This document shows, one piece after another, positions 1-8,668 of a stretch of 64,000 nucleotides of DNA. The translations under genes and the position numbers were made by a program. The number at the start of each line of letters is the position of its first letter. The stretch's first letter is position 1. The notes beneath the pieces were generated by a model. The model searched no databases and had not been told where the DNA came from. It saw only the letters and a program-made list of their open reading frames with translations. This stretch comes from GWE2-40-63 sp050179685 (GTDB lineage Bacteria > Bacteroidota > Bacteroidia > Bacteroidales > SZUA-534): contig JBFXEW010000005.1 in the NCBI GenBank assembly GCA_050179685.1, positions 62,001-126,000 on the forward strand, given 5' to 3'.

Positions 1-1
1 G

Positions 2-880
2 TTGAACTCAGAACAGAATCTGAATTTTAAACCCGATGTACTTATCAGTTTTGGAGGGCCTGTTGTGTCGAAAGCCGCCAAACAATGGCTGCGCAGCGTA
101 AAACCTTTTATTCATTTCGATGTCGATGAAAATCCAGAGCAGGTAAATACCTACGAAAGTTTAAGTCTTAAAATTACCGAAAATCCCATACAGGTATTGC
201 GCGATTTATTGGCAACACCGGCAAAAAATGAAGATTACCAGCAGCTTTGGCAAGAGCTAAACCATAAAGTTATTGACAAACAAACAGAATTCAATACTAC
301 TTGTCCCTGGAGCGATTATTCTATTTACCAAACATTTTTTGATTGGCTAACATTTCCTGTCGATTTGCATCTGGCCAACAGTACTCCGGTGCGCTACGCC
401 GAATTGTTTGACAAACACCCCATGATAAACTATTTCGGAAATCGTGGTACCAGTGGCATTGACGGGTCGACCAGCACCGCAGCCGGAGCAGCACTGGCAT
501 CGGGCAAAACTACCTGGTTACTTACCGGCGATATTGCCTTTGTGTACGACAGCAATGCCTTTTGGAACCGTCACCTGCCCAACAACTTAAAAGTAATTGT
601 AATTAATAATCAGGGAGGAAATATTTTCCGCTTAATACCGGGGCCTGATAGTACAGAACAATTGGAATCATTTTTTGAAACCCGCCAAACCACCCAAATT
701 GAAAAGCTTTGTCAGGCTTTTCAGGTGAACTACCTTTCGGCAAACAACAACGATGAATTAATTCAAGGGCTTGAGCAGCTTAAAAACAACACGGCATGTA
801 CCGTGCTCGAAGTTTTTACCGATGCAGCTACAAGTGCTGAGCAATTCAGAAAGTTGTATCGGGCTTACCGAAATTTATAA
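2..880 (+). CDS. menD: MenD, 2-succinyl-5-enolpyruvyl-6-hydroxy-3-cyclohexene-1-carboxylate synthase (C-terminal part)
   Basis: Thiamine-diphosphate enzyme that joins 2-oxoglutarate and isochorismate in the second step of menaquinone synthesis. Only about 292 residues are inside the window; the family is usually near 550, so the N-terminal half lies upstream and the apparent TTG at base 2 is not a real start. Visible motifs are the GNRGTSGIDGSTSTAAG segment (about residues 146-162 of the fragment) and the ThDP/Mg motif from GD (176-177) to NNQGGNIF (202-209). It is followed by menB, menA and menC-menE on the same strand, which supports the assignment. The 157 bases to menB leave room for a separate promoter. 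Confidence 0.95.
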   Translation: MNSEQNLNFKPDVLISFGGPVVSKAAKQWLRSVKPFIHFDVDENPEQVNTYESLSLKITENPIQVLRDLLATPAKNEDYQQLWQELNHKVIDKQTEFNTTCPWSDYSIYQTFFDWLTFPVDLHLANSTPVRYAELFDKHPMINYFGNRGTSGIDGSTSTAAGAALASGKTTWLLTGDIAFVYDSNAFWNRHLPNNLKVIVINNQGGNIFRLIPGPDSTEQLESFFETRQTTQIEKLCQAFQVNYLSANNNDELIQGLEQLKNNTACTVLEVFTDAATSAEQFRKLYRAYRNL

Positions 881-1037
881 CCCGCCCAAAGCAAAGCCCG
901 TCAAGGTAATTTATATTTAATGCTTTTGCTCTTATTAATGAACAAAGTACAATTTTGCCGGTTTTAGAGGCAAAAATGAATGGATTGTTTATTTTTACGC
1001 CGCAATATAAATTATTAAAGAATAAAAAACTCAAGAT

Positions 1038-1856
1038 ATGAAACGCGAATGGACCAGCATAAAGCAATACGAAGATATTAAATTTGAATATTTTGAAGGC
1101 ATCGCCAAAATTACCATAAACCGGCCTGAAGTTCGGAATGCATTCCGTCCGGAAACAACCAAGGAGTTAAGCGATGCGTTTTTAATTTGTCGCGAAGATT
1201 CCAATATTGGTGTAGTTGTTCTTACCGGTGAAGGCGACAAAGCTTTTTGCAGTGGCGGCGACCAGCGCGTAAAAGGACGTGCAGGATACGTGGGTAAAGA
1301 CGGCGTTCCCCGCTTAAACATTCTCGATGTTCAAAAACAAATTCGCTCCCTGCCAAAACCAGTGGTTGCTATGGTAAATGGCTATGCCATTGGCGGAGGT
1401 CATGTGTTGCACGTTATGTGCGATATTTCCATTGCATCTGAGAATGCCATATTCGGACAAACCGGTCCCAGGGTGGGCAGTTTCGACGGAGGTTTTGGTT
1501 CGTCGTATTTAGCCCGTATAGTTGGCCAGAAAAAAGCCCGCGAAATTTGGTTCCTTTGTCGCCAGTATTCTGCTGCCGAAGCTTTGGATATGGGATTGGT
1601 AAATAAAGTGGTTCCATTGGAAAAGCTCGAAGACGAAGTGGTTGAATGGTGCCAAACCATGCTACAACACTCACCCATAGCTTTACGGATGATTAAAGCC
1701 GGCTTAAATGCCGAACTGGACGGACAAGCCGGAATTCAGGAATTATCGGGCAATGCAACCATGTTGTATTACTATACCGACGAAGCCCAGGAAGGAAAAC
1801 AAGCTTTTCTGGAAAAGCGCAAACCCGATTTCAGCAAATACACCCGTTTGCCTTAA
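1038..1856 (+). CDS. menB: MenB, 1,4-dihydroxy-2-naphthoyl-CoA synthase
   Basis: Crotonase-fold enzyme that closes the second ring of the menaquinone head group from o-succinylbenzoyl-CoA. At 272 residues it has the normal MenB length. It opens with the MenB-type N terminus and NRPEVRNAFRP, carries the oxyanion-loop SGGDQ followed by the MenB-specific disordered loop, then GYAIGGGHVLHVMCDISIA and the GQTGPRVGSFDGG block that separates MenB from ordinary enoyl-CoA hydratases. The C-terminal FLEKRKPDFSKY tail is also typical. The start at ATG 1038 agrees with the family N terminus. Confidence 0.96.
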   Translation: MKREWTSIKQYEDIKFEYFEGIAKITINRPEVRNAFRPETTKELSDAFLICREDSNIGVVVLTGEGDKAFCSGGDQRVKGRAGYVGKDGVPRLNILDVQKQIRSLPKPVVAMVNGYAIGGGHVLHVMCDISIASENAIFGQTGPRVGSFDGGFGSSYLARIVGQKKAREIWFLCRQYSAAEALDMGLVNKVVPLEKLEDEVVEWCQTMLQHSPIALRMIKAGLNAELDGQAGIQELSGNATMLYYYTDEAQEGKQAFLEKRKPDFSKYTRLP

Positions 1857-1954
1857 GAAAAAAGTTTAATGAATTCCCGGTATAGAAATAAAACCGCGAA
1901 ATAATATTGAACACTTTCTGTATCATTTAAAAAAGCTTTGCACCTAATTATATA

Positions 1955-2863
1955 ATGAATAAAACAAAACTTAAAGCATGGATTCATGCCGCCCGTCTGA
2001 GAACACTTCCGCTTTCGGTTGCTGGAATCATCATGGGAAGTTCCATTGCCCTGGCAGAACAGCAGTTTAACGGAACGGTGTTTACCTTGGCTATGCTTAC
2101 CACGCTTTTACTTCAGATTTTATCGAATTTAGCTAACGATTACGGCGACTACACCCATGGCACCGACAATGCAAACCGGGTTGGTCCCCAACGGGCTGTA
2201 CAAAGCGGAGTTATTAAACCCCGTGAAATGAAAGTTGCTGTGATTCTTGTTAGCTTATTAACATTGCTGACCGGAACACTTTTAATTGGTGTTGCTTTTA
2301 ATGAGATGCTCAGCCTAAGGTTTTTTGTATTTCTTATTCTGGGCGTGGCTTCCATTGCGGCTGCCATAAAATACACCGTAGGTAAAAAGAATTTTGGTTA
2401 CCTCGGTTTTGGCGATCTGATGGTATTTATCTTTTTTGGACTAGTTTCTGTACTGGGCTCCTATTTTTTACACACGTTAACTTTTAATGTTTGGGTTTTG
2501 TTGCCTGCCACTACCATTGGTCTGCTAAGCTCCGGCGTGCTGAACATCAACAATATGCGCGATATAGATAACGATCGCCATTTCAATAAAAAAACAATTC
2601 CTGTTAGGTTAGGATCTGAAAAAAGCAAAATCTATCATTTGGTTTTATTATTTATAAGTGCGCTGTTAATCGAAGTTTTTTTACTTTTCCGGGGAAACAG
2701 TCTTGCAGCCCTCGCTTCAATGGTGCCCTTTGTACTTTTGTTTTTACACGGATTAGCCGTAGCCCGAAACAAAGAACCCCGTTTACTCGATCCCGAATTA
2801 AAGAAACTCTCGCTAAGCACTTTGTTTTTGGCCCTTTGGTGCGGAATCTTCTTAACTTTATAA
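1955..2863 (+). CDS. menA: MenA, 1,4-dihydroxy-2-naphthoate polyprenyltransferase
   Basis: UbiA-family integral membrane enzyme that attaches the polyprenyl tail to 1,4-dihydroxy-2-naphthoate. It has 302 residues with about eight or nine hydrophobic helices. The first Asp-rich motif NDYGDYTHGTD (about 61-71) continues into the MenA-specific RVGPQRAVQSG, and the second motif NNMRDIDNDR lies near residue 198. The stop codon is followed after one base by the ATG of the menC-menE fusion, so the two are surely co-transcribed and probably translationally coupled. The start at 1955 places a positively charged stretch before the first helix, as usual. Confidence 0.95.
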   Translation: MNKTKLKAWIHAARLRTLPLSVAGIIMGSSIALAEQQFNGTVFTLAMLTTLLLQILSNLANDYGDYTHGTDNANRVGPQRAVQSGVIKPREMKVAVILVSLLTLLTGTLLIGVAFNEMLSLRFFVFLILGVASIAAAIKYTVGKKNFGYLGFGDLMVFIFFGLVSVLGSYFLHTLTFNVWVLLPATTIGLLSSGVLNINNMRDIDNDRHFNKKTIPVRLGSEKSKIYHLVLLFISALLIEVFLLFRGNSLAALASMVPFVLLFLHGLAVARNKEPRLLDPELKKLSLSTLFLALWCGIFLTL

Positions 2864-2864
2864 G

Positions 2865-5036
2865 ATGCTAAAAGCCAGCATACATCCCTATACTTTCGTA
2901 TTTAATTTTCCGGGAGGAACATCAAGGGGTGTGCTGACAGAAAAACCTTCGTGGTTTATAAAACTATGGAACGATACTGAGCCGGAAGTTTATGGTTTAG
3001 GCGAAGTGTCAATAATTCCAGACTTATCGCCTGAGAATCCTTTGGCATTGGCAAAAAAACTTGATGAAGTTGCCTTGCAGCCTGAAATTTATATTCAGAA
3101 ACATAACTTATTAGAAGGATTTCCGGCGCTGCGCTTTGGTTTGGAAACTGCCTGGCTCGATTTACAAAACGGAGGCAATAGAATTCTTTTCCCATCAGAT
3201 TTTACCCTTGGAAAACAGGGCATCCGGATAAACGGACTGATTTGGATGGCCGACAAAACACAGATGATGCAACGCATTCAGGAAAAGATGGAACAAGGTT
3301 TTACCTGCATCAAAATAAAAGTGGGCGCTATTGAATTTAAGCAGGAACTGGAATTACTAAAGTTTATTCGTCAACAATTTGATGCACGCTCACTCGAAAT
3401 TCGGGTTGATGCCAACGGCGCTTTTACTCCTGAAAACGCTATGGATAAGCTGGAACAACTTTCAAAATTTCAATTGCATTCCATCGAACAACCCATAAAA
3501 CAAGGCCAATGGGAAAACATGCATCGGCTCTGTCGGAATTCTCCCATCCCCATTGCTTTGGATGAAGAATTAATTGGTATTGAAGACAAACAACAACGCA
3601 TTCATTTATTGGAAAGCATCTTGCCCCAATACATTATCTTAAAACCCTCGTTAATTGGCGGACTTTACGATGCAAAAGAATGGAGCCAATTGGCTAAAGA
3701 AAGAAATATTGCCTGGTGGCTTACTTCGGCATTGGAAGGAAACATTGGACTCAACGCTTTGGCTCAATGGACATTTATTAACGGCTCAGCTATGCCTCAA
3801 GGCCTGGGAACCGGACAGGTTTATGCAAACAACATAAACGCACCCCTTGAAATACAAGGCGAAAGATTGTGGTACAATCCTGAAAAAAGCTGGCAGAATT
3901 TTGAAACCTTTATAGAAAATTCTAATACGGAACCCAAAGATTCGCTCCCTGCCTGGAAACAAGCAATAAATTGGAGACAACAAAAAATTACGCTCAATTA
4001 TCAAAACTATTTGCTCCATCAAACCGATTGGCAAAAAGTAAAAAACAGCAATCCGAGCGCATGGTGGCAACGCATTGTTGAGTTTTTAGAAAACTGGGCC
4101 GATGATTCTCCAACATTAAAAATCAAAACCTCCGGTTCTACCGGCAAACCAAAAACCATTGACGTTAAAAAAGCGCACCTATGGGTGTCGGCAAAAAAAA
4201 CCTGTGAGTTTTTCAAATTGCATGCTAACTCAACAGGGCTTTTATGTCTTTCGGCCGATTATATTGCCGGACAAATGATGCTGGTACGCGCCCTTTTTTC
4301 GGGAATGAACCTGCTTTGTTTGGAGCCCGCAGGAAATCCGGTTAAAAACCTGGAAACAACCATTGATTTTTGTGCCATGGTACCTCTGCAAGTAAAGCAA
4401 AGTCTTGAAACCCCGGAAAAATTCAAACTAATAAAACAACTTATTATTGGCGGTGGCCCGGTAAATTCGTTATTAGTTAACCAATTAAAAACATTTCCTG
4501 TTAAGGTTTTCGAGACCTTTGGTATGACAGAAACTTTGTCGCACATTGCCTTAAGGCAGGTTACTCCGCCTACTGAAAAAGCCTTTACATGTCTTTCGGG
4601 TATTAGGTTATCTGTTTCTGAAAAAAATTGCCTGCAAGTTTCTTATCCTGAAATGGAAATCAACACCATGGAAACCAACGATGTAGTAGAAATTCATTCT
4701 GAGAATTCCTTTACCTGGCTGGGTCGACTCGATTTTGTCATCAATTCGGGAGGGATAAAAATCCATCCAGAAAGTGTCGAAAAATTACTGGAATCCATAG
4801 TGCATCATCCCTTTTGCATCGTTGGCAAACCCGATGAAAAACTAGGTGAAAAAACCGTATTGGTAATAGAAAGTGAGAGATTTGACACCGCTAACTTAAT
4901 GAAGCAAATGAAACAAATGCTTCCATTGTACCAATGTCCAAAAGAAATATTTTTTATTGCAAGTTTTCCAAGAAGCGAATCGGGAAAAATTAAACGGGCA
5001 GCGTTAAAAAGCTTACTTAAACAAATTTGTCAATAA
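2865..5036 (+). CDS. menC-menE: Fused MenC-MenE: o-succinylbenzoate synthase plus o-succinylbenzoate-CoA ligase
   Basis: One 723-residue frame holds two consecutive menaquinone enzymes. Residues about 1-340 are an enolase-superfamily OSB synthase with the expected acid/base and metal residues: KIK (K150, K152), D182 in VDANG, E208 in IEQP, D233 in LDEE and K260 in LKPS. Residues about 380-723 are an acyl-adenylating ligase with the P-loop TSGSTGKPK (422-430), FGMTETLSHIA, GRLDFVINSGGIKIHP and the C-terminal SESGKIKR lysine. The MenE half is shorter at its start than free-standing MenE. The active-site residues named above are present in both halves, so this looks like a working fusion rather than a readthrough. 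It starts one base after menA. Confidence 0.93.
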   Translation: MLKASIHPYTFVFNFPGGTSRGVLTEKPSWFIKLWNDTEPEVYGLGEVSIIPDLSPENPLALAKKLDEVALQPEIYIQKHNLLEGFPALRFGLETAWLDLQNGGNRILFPSDFTLGKQGIRINGLIWMADKTQMMQRIQEKMEQGFTCIKIKVGAIEFKQELELLKFIRQQFDARSLEIRVDANGAFTPENAMDKLEQLSKFQLHSIEQPIKQGQWENMHRLCRNSPIPIALDEELIGIEDKQQRIHLLESILPQYIILKPSLIGGLYDAKEWSQLAKERNIAWWLTSALEGNIGLNALAQWTFINGSAMPQGLGTGQVYANNINAPLEIQGERLWYNPEKSWQNFETFIENSNTEPKDSLPAWKQAINWRQQKITLNYQNYLLHQTDWQKVKNSNPSAWWQRIVEFLENWADDSPTLKIKTSGSTGKPKTIDVKKAHLWVSAKKTCEFFKLHANSTGLLCLSADYIAGQMMLVRALFSGMNLLCLEPAGNPVKNLETTIDFCAMVPLQVKQSLETPEKFKLIKQLIIGGGPVNSLLVNQLKTFPVKVFETFGMTETLSHIALRQVTPPTEKAFTCLSGIRLSVSEKNCLQVSYPEMEINTMETNDVVEIHSENSFTWLGRLDFVINSGGIKIHPESVEKLLESIVHHPFCIVGKPDEKLGEKTVLVIESERFDTANLMKQMKQMLPLYQCPKEIFFIASFPRSESGKIKRAALKSLLKQICQ

Positions 5037-5072
5037 ACTGCATTCGGCACAATAAACTTGCGTTTTTCCTTT

Positions 5073-5080
5073 TACCTTTG
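5073..5080 (+). promoter_or_regulatory. Possible Bacteroidota -7 box upstream of the pseudouridine synthase gene
   Basis: TACCTTTG fits the Bacteroidota TAnnTTTG -7 consensus and lies 18 bases before the ATG at 5099. No convincing TTTG sits 19-22 bases upstream, so only half of the promoter is supported. Confidence 0.4.
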
Positions 5081-5098
5081 TCCCCAATTTAAAAAAGC

Positions 5099-6040
5099 AT
5101 GAGCATAAAAAAAACACCCAAACGCCGAATTAAAAAATCGGAACGACCTCCCTTGGTTTTTAAGGTTATTGAACCGGTACTTTTAATGGATTTTCTGCTG
5201 CAAAACCTTCCCGGCAAAAATCGGAACAATATCAAAACCCTGCTAAACGACGGACAAATATTTGTAAACAGCATCCGCGTATCAGTTTACAATCACCCGC
5301 TTGCAGCCGGACAAACCGTTGAAATGCGCTGGCAAAAGAAAACTCAGACTTCAGGTTTTCAGGGGATTAGAATTATTCACGAAGACAAGCATCTGATAGT
5401 TATTGAAAAAGATGCCGGAGTACTATCCATTGCCACCGACACAAAAAAACAGGCCACGGCCTACAACATGCTCAGCGATTACGTGAAAAAGCAAGGCGGT
5501 AACAATAAGATTTTTGTCGTTCACCGCCTCGACCGCGATACTTCGGGAATTATGATGTACGCCCGTTCGCAAAAAATGCAGGAAGAACTGCAACGCAACT
5601 GGCATCGCGTGGTTTTGGAACGAACTTATCTGGCGGTTGTTTCCGGGATTCCGGAAAAACCCGAAGGCACCATAAGCTCGTACCTGAAAGAAAACAAAGC
5701 CCTGATAATGTATTCAACCCAGAATGCCGCCGACGGACATTTGGCCATTACCCATTACAAAACGTTAAAGCACAGTCAGTTTTATTCCTTATTAAAAGTT
5801 AATCCGGAAACCGGACGAAAAAACCAGATTCGCGTACATTGCACCGACATGGGACATCCCATTGTGGGTGATAAAAAATATGGCTCAAAAGCAAATCCCA
5901 TCAATAGACTGGGATTGCACGCCTGGGTTTTATCATTTATTCATCCGGTAAGCAAAGAACACCTGCGTTTTGAAAGTCTGGTTCCCAACAAGTTCAGTAA
6001 GTTGTTTCCCGAAAAAGAAAAGTCAGAGACAAAGAAATAA
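5099..6040 (+). CDS. RluA-family 23S rRNA/tRNA pseudouridine synthase
   Basis: Isomerises specific uridines in structured RNA. The 313-residue protein has a basic N-terminal tail, an S4 RNA-binding region (about 20-80, including LLNDGQIFVNSIRVS), and the RluA/RluD catalytic core with VVHRLDRDTSGIMMYARS, whose HRLD aspartate is the nucleophile, followed by the GRKNQIRVH motif. The extended S4 domain resembles RluD/RluC rather than RluA, but the target nucleotide cannot be told from sequence. The gene is preceded by a possible promoter and looks independent of the men genes. Confidence 0.9.
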   Translation: MSIKKTPKRRIKKSERPPLVFKVIEPVLLMDFLLQNLPGKNRNNIKTLLNDGQIFVNSIRVSVYNHPLAAGQTVEMRWQKKTQTSGFQGIRIIHEDKHLIVIEKDAGVLSIATDTKKQATAYNMLSDYVKKQGGNNKIFVVHRLDRDTSGIMMYARSQKMQEELQRNWHRVVLERTYLAVVSGIPEKPEGTISSYLKENKALIMYSTQNAADGHLAITHYKTLKHSQFYSLLKVNPETGRKNQIRVHCTDMGHPIVGDKKYGSKANPINRLGLHAWVLSFIHPVSKEHLRFESLVPNKFSKLFPEKEKSETKK

Positions 6041-6175
6041 GCCGGAAGCACAGAAATCAGTTTCCTTTTGAAGATTAAATTTATCTTCGAGGCTAATCTT
6101 CAAAATGTAAAAATACGAACGCAAGGTTTCAATTCGAAATTAAAACTGCTATATTCGGGCGTTAAATTGAATTCT

Positions 6176-7387
6176 ATGAAGAAACCGGCGCTCTATTGGC
6201 AAATTTTAATTGCATTTATTCTCGCTATTTTTTTTGGTTTGCTTTTTAAAAACGCTGTTCCCTATGTGGAATGGATGGGTACCATTTTTATAAAAGCACT
6301 AAAGATGATAATCATTCCCCTGATACTTAGCTCAATCATCTCGGGAATAACACAGATTGGTGATGCCAAAAACTTAGGACGGCTGGGTTTAAAAACCATG
6401 GCTTATTACCTTACCACCAGTATTTTCGCCCTTTTAACCGGATTAATCTTGGTTAACCTTTTCAAACCTGGCGTGGGTGCCGATTTGGGACTTCAAAAAA
6501 CTGTTGATGAAGTGGCTTTGGCTCAACAATCGTTCGGAAGCACCTTAATGAATATAATTCCTGAAAATATTATTGAAGCCATGGTGCAGAACCAAATGCT
6601 TTCCATCATATTTTTTGCCCTCCTCTTTGGATTCTTTATTACGCGTACTTCGGAAAAAACCAACACCATACTTTCTGACTTTTTCAGTGCCTTTTTCGAA
6701 GTAATGATGAAAATAACCATGTTTATCATTCAGTTTACTCCCCTGGGAATTTTTGGAATTGTTGCCAAAGTAGTTGCTGAACAAGACAACCTGCTGGAAT
6801 TGTTTTCGACCATGGGACAATACATGTTGGTAGTTATTTTAGCTTTGGCTGTACACTCCATGATAATTTTGCCCTTACTTATTAAACTAATCGGGAAATC
6901 GAATCCCTGGCTGCATTTTAAGGCTATGCGCGAAGCTTTAATTACGGCATTCTCCACTTCCTCGTCGAGTGCCACCCTTCCTTTAACCCTCGATGCCGTA
7001 GAAAACCGTAGCGGTGTTTCCAATAAAGTGACCAGTTTTACTCTTCCGCTGGGTGCAACCATTAATATGGATGGAACGGCACTTTATGAATTGGTTGCAG
7101 CAATCTTTATAGCTCAGGCCTATGGTATTGAACTTTCCCTGGGTCAGCAAATAATTGTAGTATTAACCGGCTTACTGGCTTCAATTGGTGCTGCCGGAAT
7201 TCCCATGGCCGGTCTGGTTATGATTTCGGTTGTATTAACCGCAGTTGGATTGCCATTGGAAGGAATCGGATTGATTCTTTCAGTCGACCGGATTCTGGAT
7301 ATGTTCCGAACCACAGTTAACGTTTGGAGCGATAGTTGTGGAGCTGTAATTATTGCAAAATCTGAAGGCGAAACCTTAACTATTTAA
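6176..7387 (+). CDS. Dicarboxylate/amino acid:cation symporter (DAACS/GltP family)
   Basis: Secondary transporter that moves glutamate, aspartate or C4-dicarboxylates with Na+ or H+ across the inner membrane. An upstream in-frame TTG would add 36 atypical residues; ATG 6176 starts with the family-like MKKPALYWQILIAFILA and gives 404 residues, a normal length. It shows about eight membrane helices, the serine-rich AFSTSSSSATLP re-entrant loop, LPLGATINMDGTALYE (NMDGT substrate/sodium motif) and the second loop GLLASIGAAGIPMAG, as well as a conserved D in LSVDRILDMFRT. The substrate is not determined. Confidence 0.93.
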   Translation: MKKPALYWQILIAFILAIFFGLLFKNAVPYVEWMGTIFIKALKMIIIPLILSSIISGITQIGDAKNLGRLGLKTMAYYLTTSIFALLTGLILVNLFKPGVGADLGLQKTVDEVALAQQSFGSTLMNIIPENIIEAMVQNQMLSIIFFALLFGFFITRTSEKTNTILSDFFSAFFEVMMKITMFIIQFTPLGIFGIVAKVVAEQDNLLELFSTMGQYMLVVILALAVHSMIILPLLIKLIGKSNPWLHFKAMREALITAFSTSSSSATLPLTLDAVENRSGVSNKVTSFTLPLGATINMDGTALYELVAAIFIAQAYGIELSLGQQIIVVLTGLLASIGAAGIPMAGLVMISVVLTAVGLPLEGIGLILSVDRILDMFRTTVNVWSDSCGAVIIAKSEGETLTI

Positions 7388-7881
7388 GCTAATCCGGCTT
7401 ATTTTTACTTTTCGGCTAATTCCCTTCTGTTAGTGTCCAGAGTGGCATTTTGTTATTTGTTCAGGCAAAATAGATGTTTTATAATAGCCTCCATTTTTGA
7501 ATAAATATACATGCAAAACAACATCAGTCATTCCATTGTATGATATTTGTCATGTTTTTGATGTCAAATATTAAATTTGCGCTGTATTTTGCTTTCTGTT
7601 TTTTGAACAACCATTTTCTTTACTGTTCAATATAATCCATATTTCTATCTATAAATCTATTTATCAGTGGATTATTTAACTTGCATAATTGTAAGCAATT
7701 TAGGTATTGCAAAAGCCTATCTTTTTAACCATATTTAAATTTGAATGAATATCGTATTGGTTGTGTGAGGGTTAATTTTAATGGCAAAAATACAACTTTT
7801 ATGCCCCAATACTGTTGACAGGATAAACCTGTATGAGTGCTTTTAAATTATAACGAAAACTACAGTAAAATAAAGAGTTTT
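7388..7881 (+). other. Gene-free leader of the beta-oxidation operon
   Basis: AT-rich stretch of 494 bases with no supported gene. It contains a plausible promoter (7546-7579) and a weak inverted repeat TTGAACA (7603-7609) / TGTTCAA (7624-7630) with a 14-base loop that could be an operator. No riboswitch or terminator was recognised. Confidence 0.5.
7546..7579 (+). promoter_or_regulatory. Candidate Bacteroidota promoter for the beta-oxidation operon
   Basis: TTTG at 7546-7549 and TAAATTTG at 7572-7579 match the Bacteroidota -33/-7 pattern (TTTG, about 19-22 bases, TAnnTTTG). Use of this site would give a leader of roughly 295 nt before the ATG at 7882. Confidence 0.4.
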
Positions 7882-8646
7882 ATGGATACACTAAAATTGA
7901 CCTTCGAAGAAAATATTGCGCTAATAAGCTTCTCTCGGCCTCAGGCGCTAAATGCATTAAATTCGCAGGTTTTTACTGAATTAAACAAAGTGCTCGATGA
8001 GCTGGAATCGAACAAACAGTTGCGGGCAATAATACTTACCGGCGAAGGGAAAGCCTTTGTTGCCGGAGCCGACATTGCCGAAATGAAAGATAAAACACCT
8101 GGCGAGGCTCGTATTTTTTCGCAAATTGGGCACGATACGTTTAACCGGATTGAAAACTTCAGCGTTCCGGTTATAGCAGCTGTTAACGGATTTGCCTTAG
8201 GTGGCGGGTTGGAGCTGGCCATGGCCTGCGATTTTATTATTGCATCTGATAAGGCAAAATTCAGCGCTCCCGAAGTTAATCTGGGATTAATCCCCGGATT
8301 TAATGGAACCCAGCGCCTTCCTCGTGCCGTTGGTATTGGCTTTGCCCGATACATGCTTTATACAGCTCAAATGATTGAAGCCACTGAAGCCTTGCAACGA
8401 AACCTGGTACAACTAATAACTACCCCCGAAGAATTATTAAACAAAACCCTGGAAGTAGCCACCACCATTGCCAGCAAAGGCCCACATGCCATTGAATCGG
8501 CAAAAAGAACTGTAAATTACGGTCAGTTTAATGGATACAAAGAAGGAAGCCATTATGAGATGAGGGCTTTTTCTGAAAATTTTAACGAACAGGGAAAAGA
8601 AGGCATGAGTGCTTTCCTTGAAAAAAGAAAACCAAACTGGGACTAA
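7882..8646 (+). CDS. Enoyl-CoA hydratase/isomerase (crotonase family)
   Basis: Adds water to trans-2-enoyl-CoA in beta-oxidation, or removes it if the pathway runs backwards. ATG 7882 gives 254 residues, the usual crotonase length; the GTG at 7837 would add 15 atypical residues. Oxyanion-hole segments GKAFVAGADIAEM and NGFALGGGLELAMACDF are intact, as is the catalytic-Glu region of the ISAPEVNLGLIPGFNGTQRL type. It is the first gene of a set containing the other three core beta-oxidation enzymes, so a short-chain substrate such as crotonyl-CoA is likely. Not MenB, which is at 1038-1856. Confidence 0.92.
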   Translation: MDTLKLTFEENIALISFSRPQALNALNSQVFTELNKVLDELESNKQLRAIILTGEGKAFVAGADIAEMKDKTPGEARIFSQIGHDTFNRIENFSVPVIAAVNGFALGGGLELAMACDFIIASDKAKFSAPEVNLGLIPGFNGTQRLPRAVGIGFARYMLYTAQMIEATEALQRNLVQLITTPEELLNKTLEVATTIASKGPHAIESAKRTVNYGQFNGYKEGSHYEMRAFSENFNEQGKEGMSAFLEKRKPNWD

Positions 8647-8668
8647 ACCAAATAAAGCTAAAACAATT

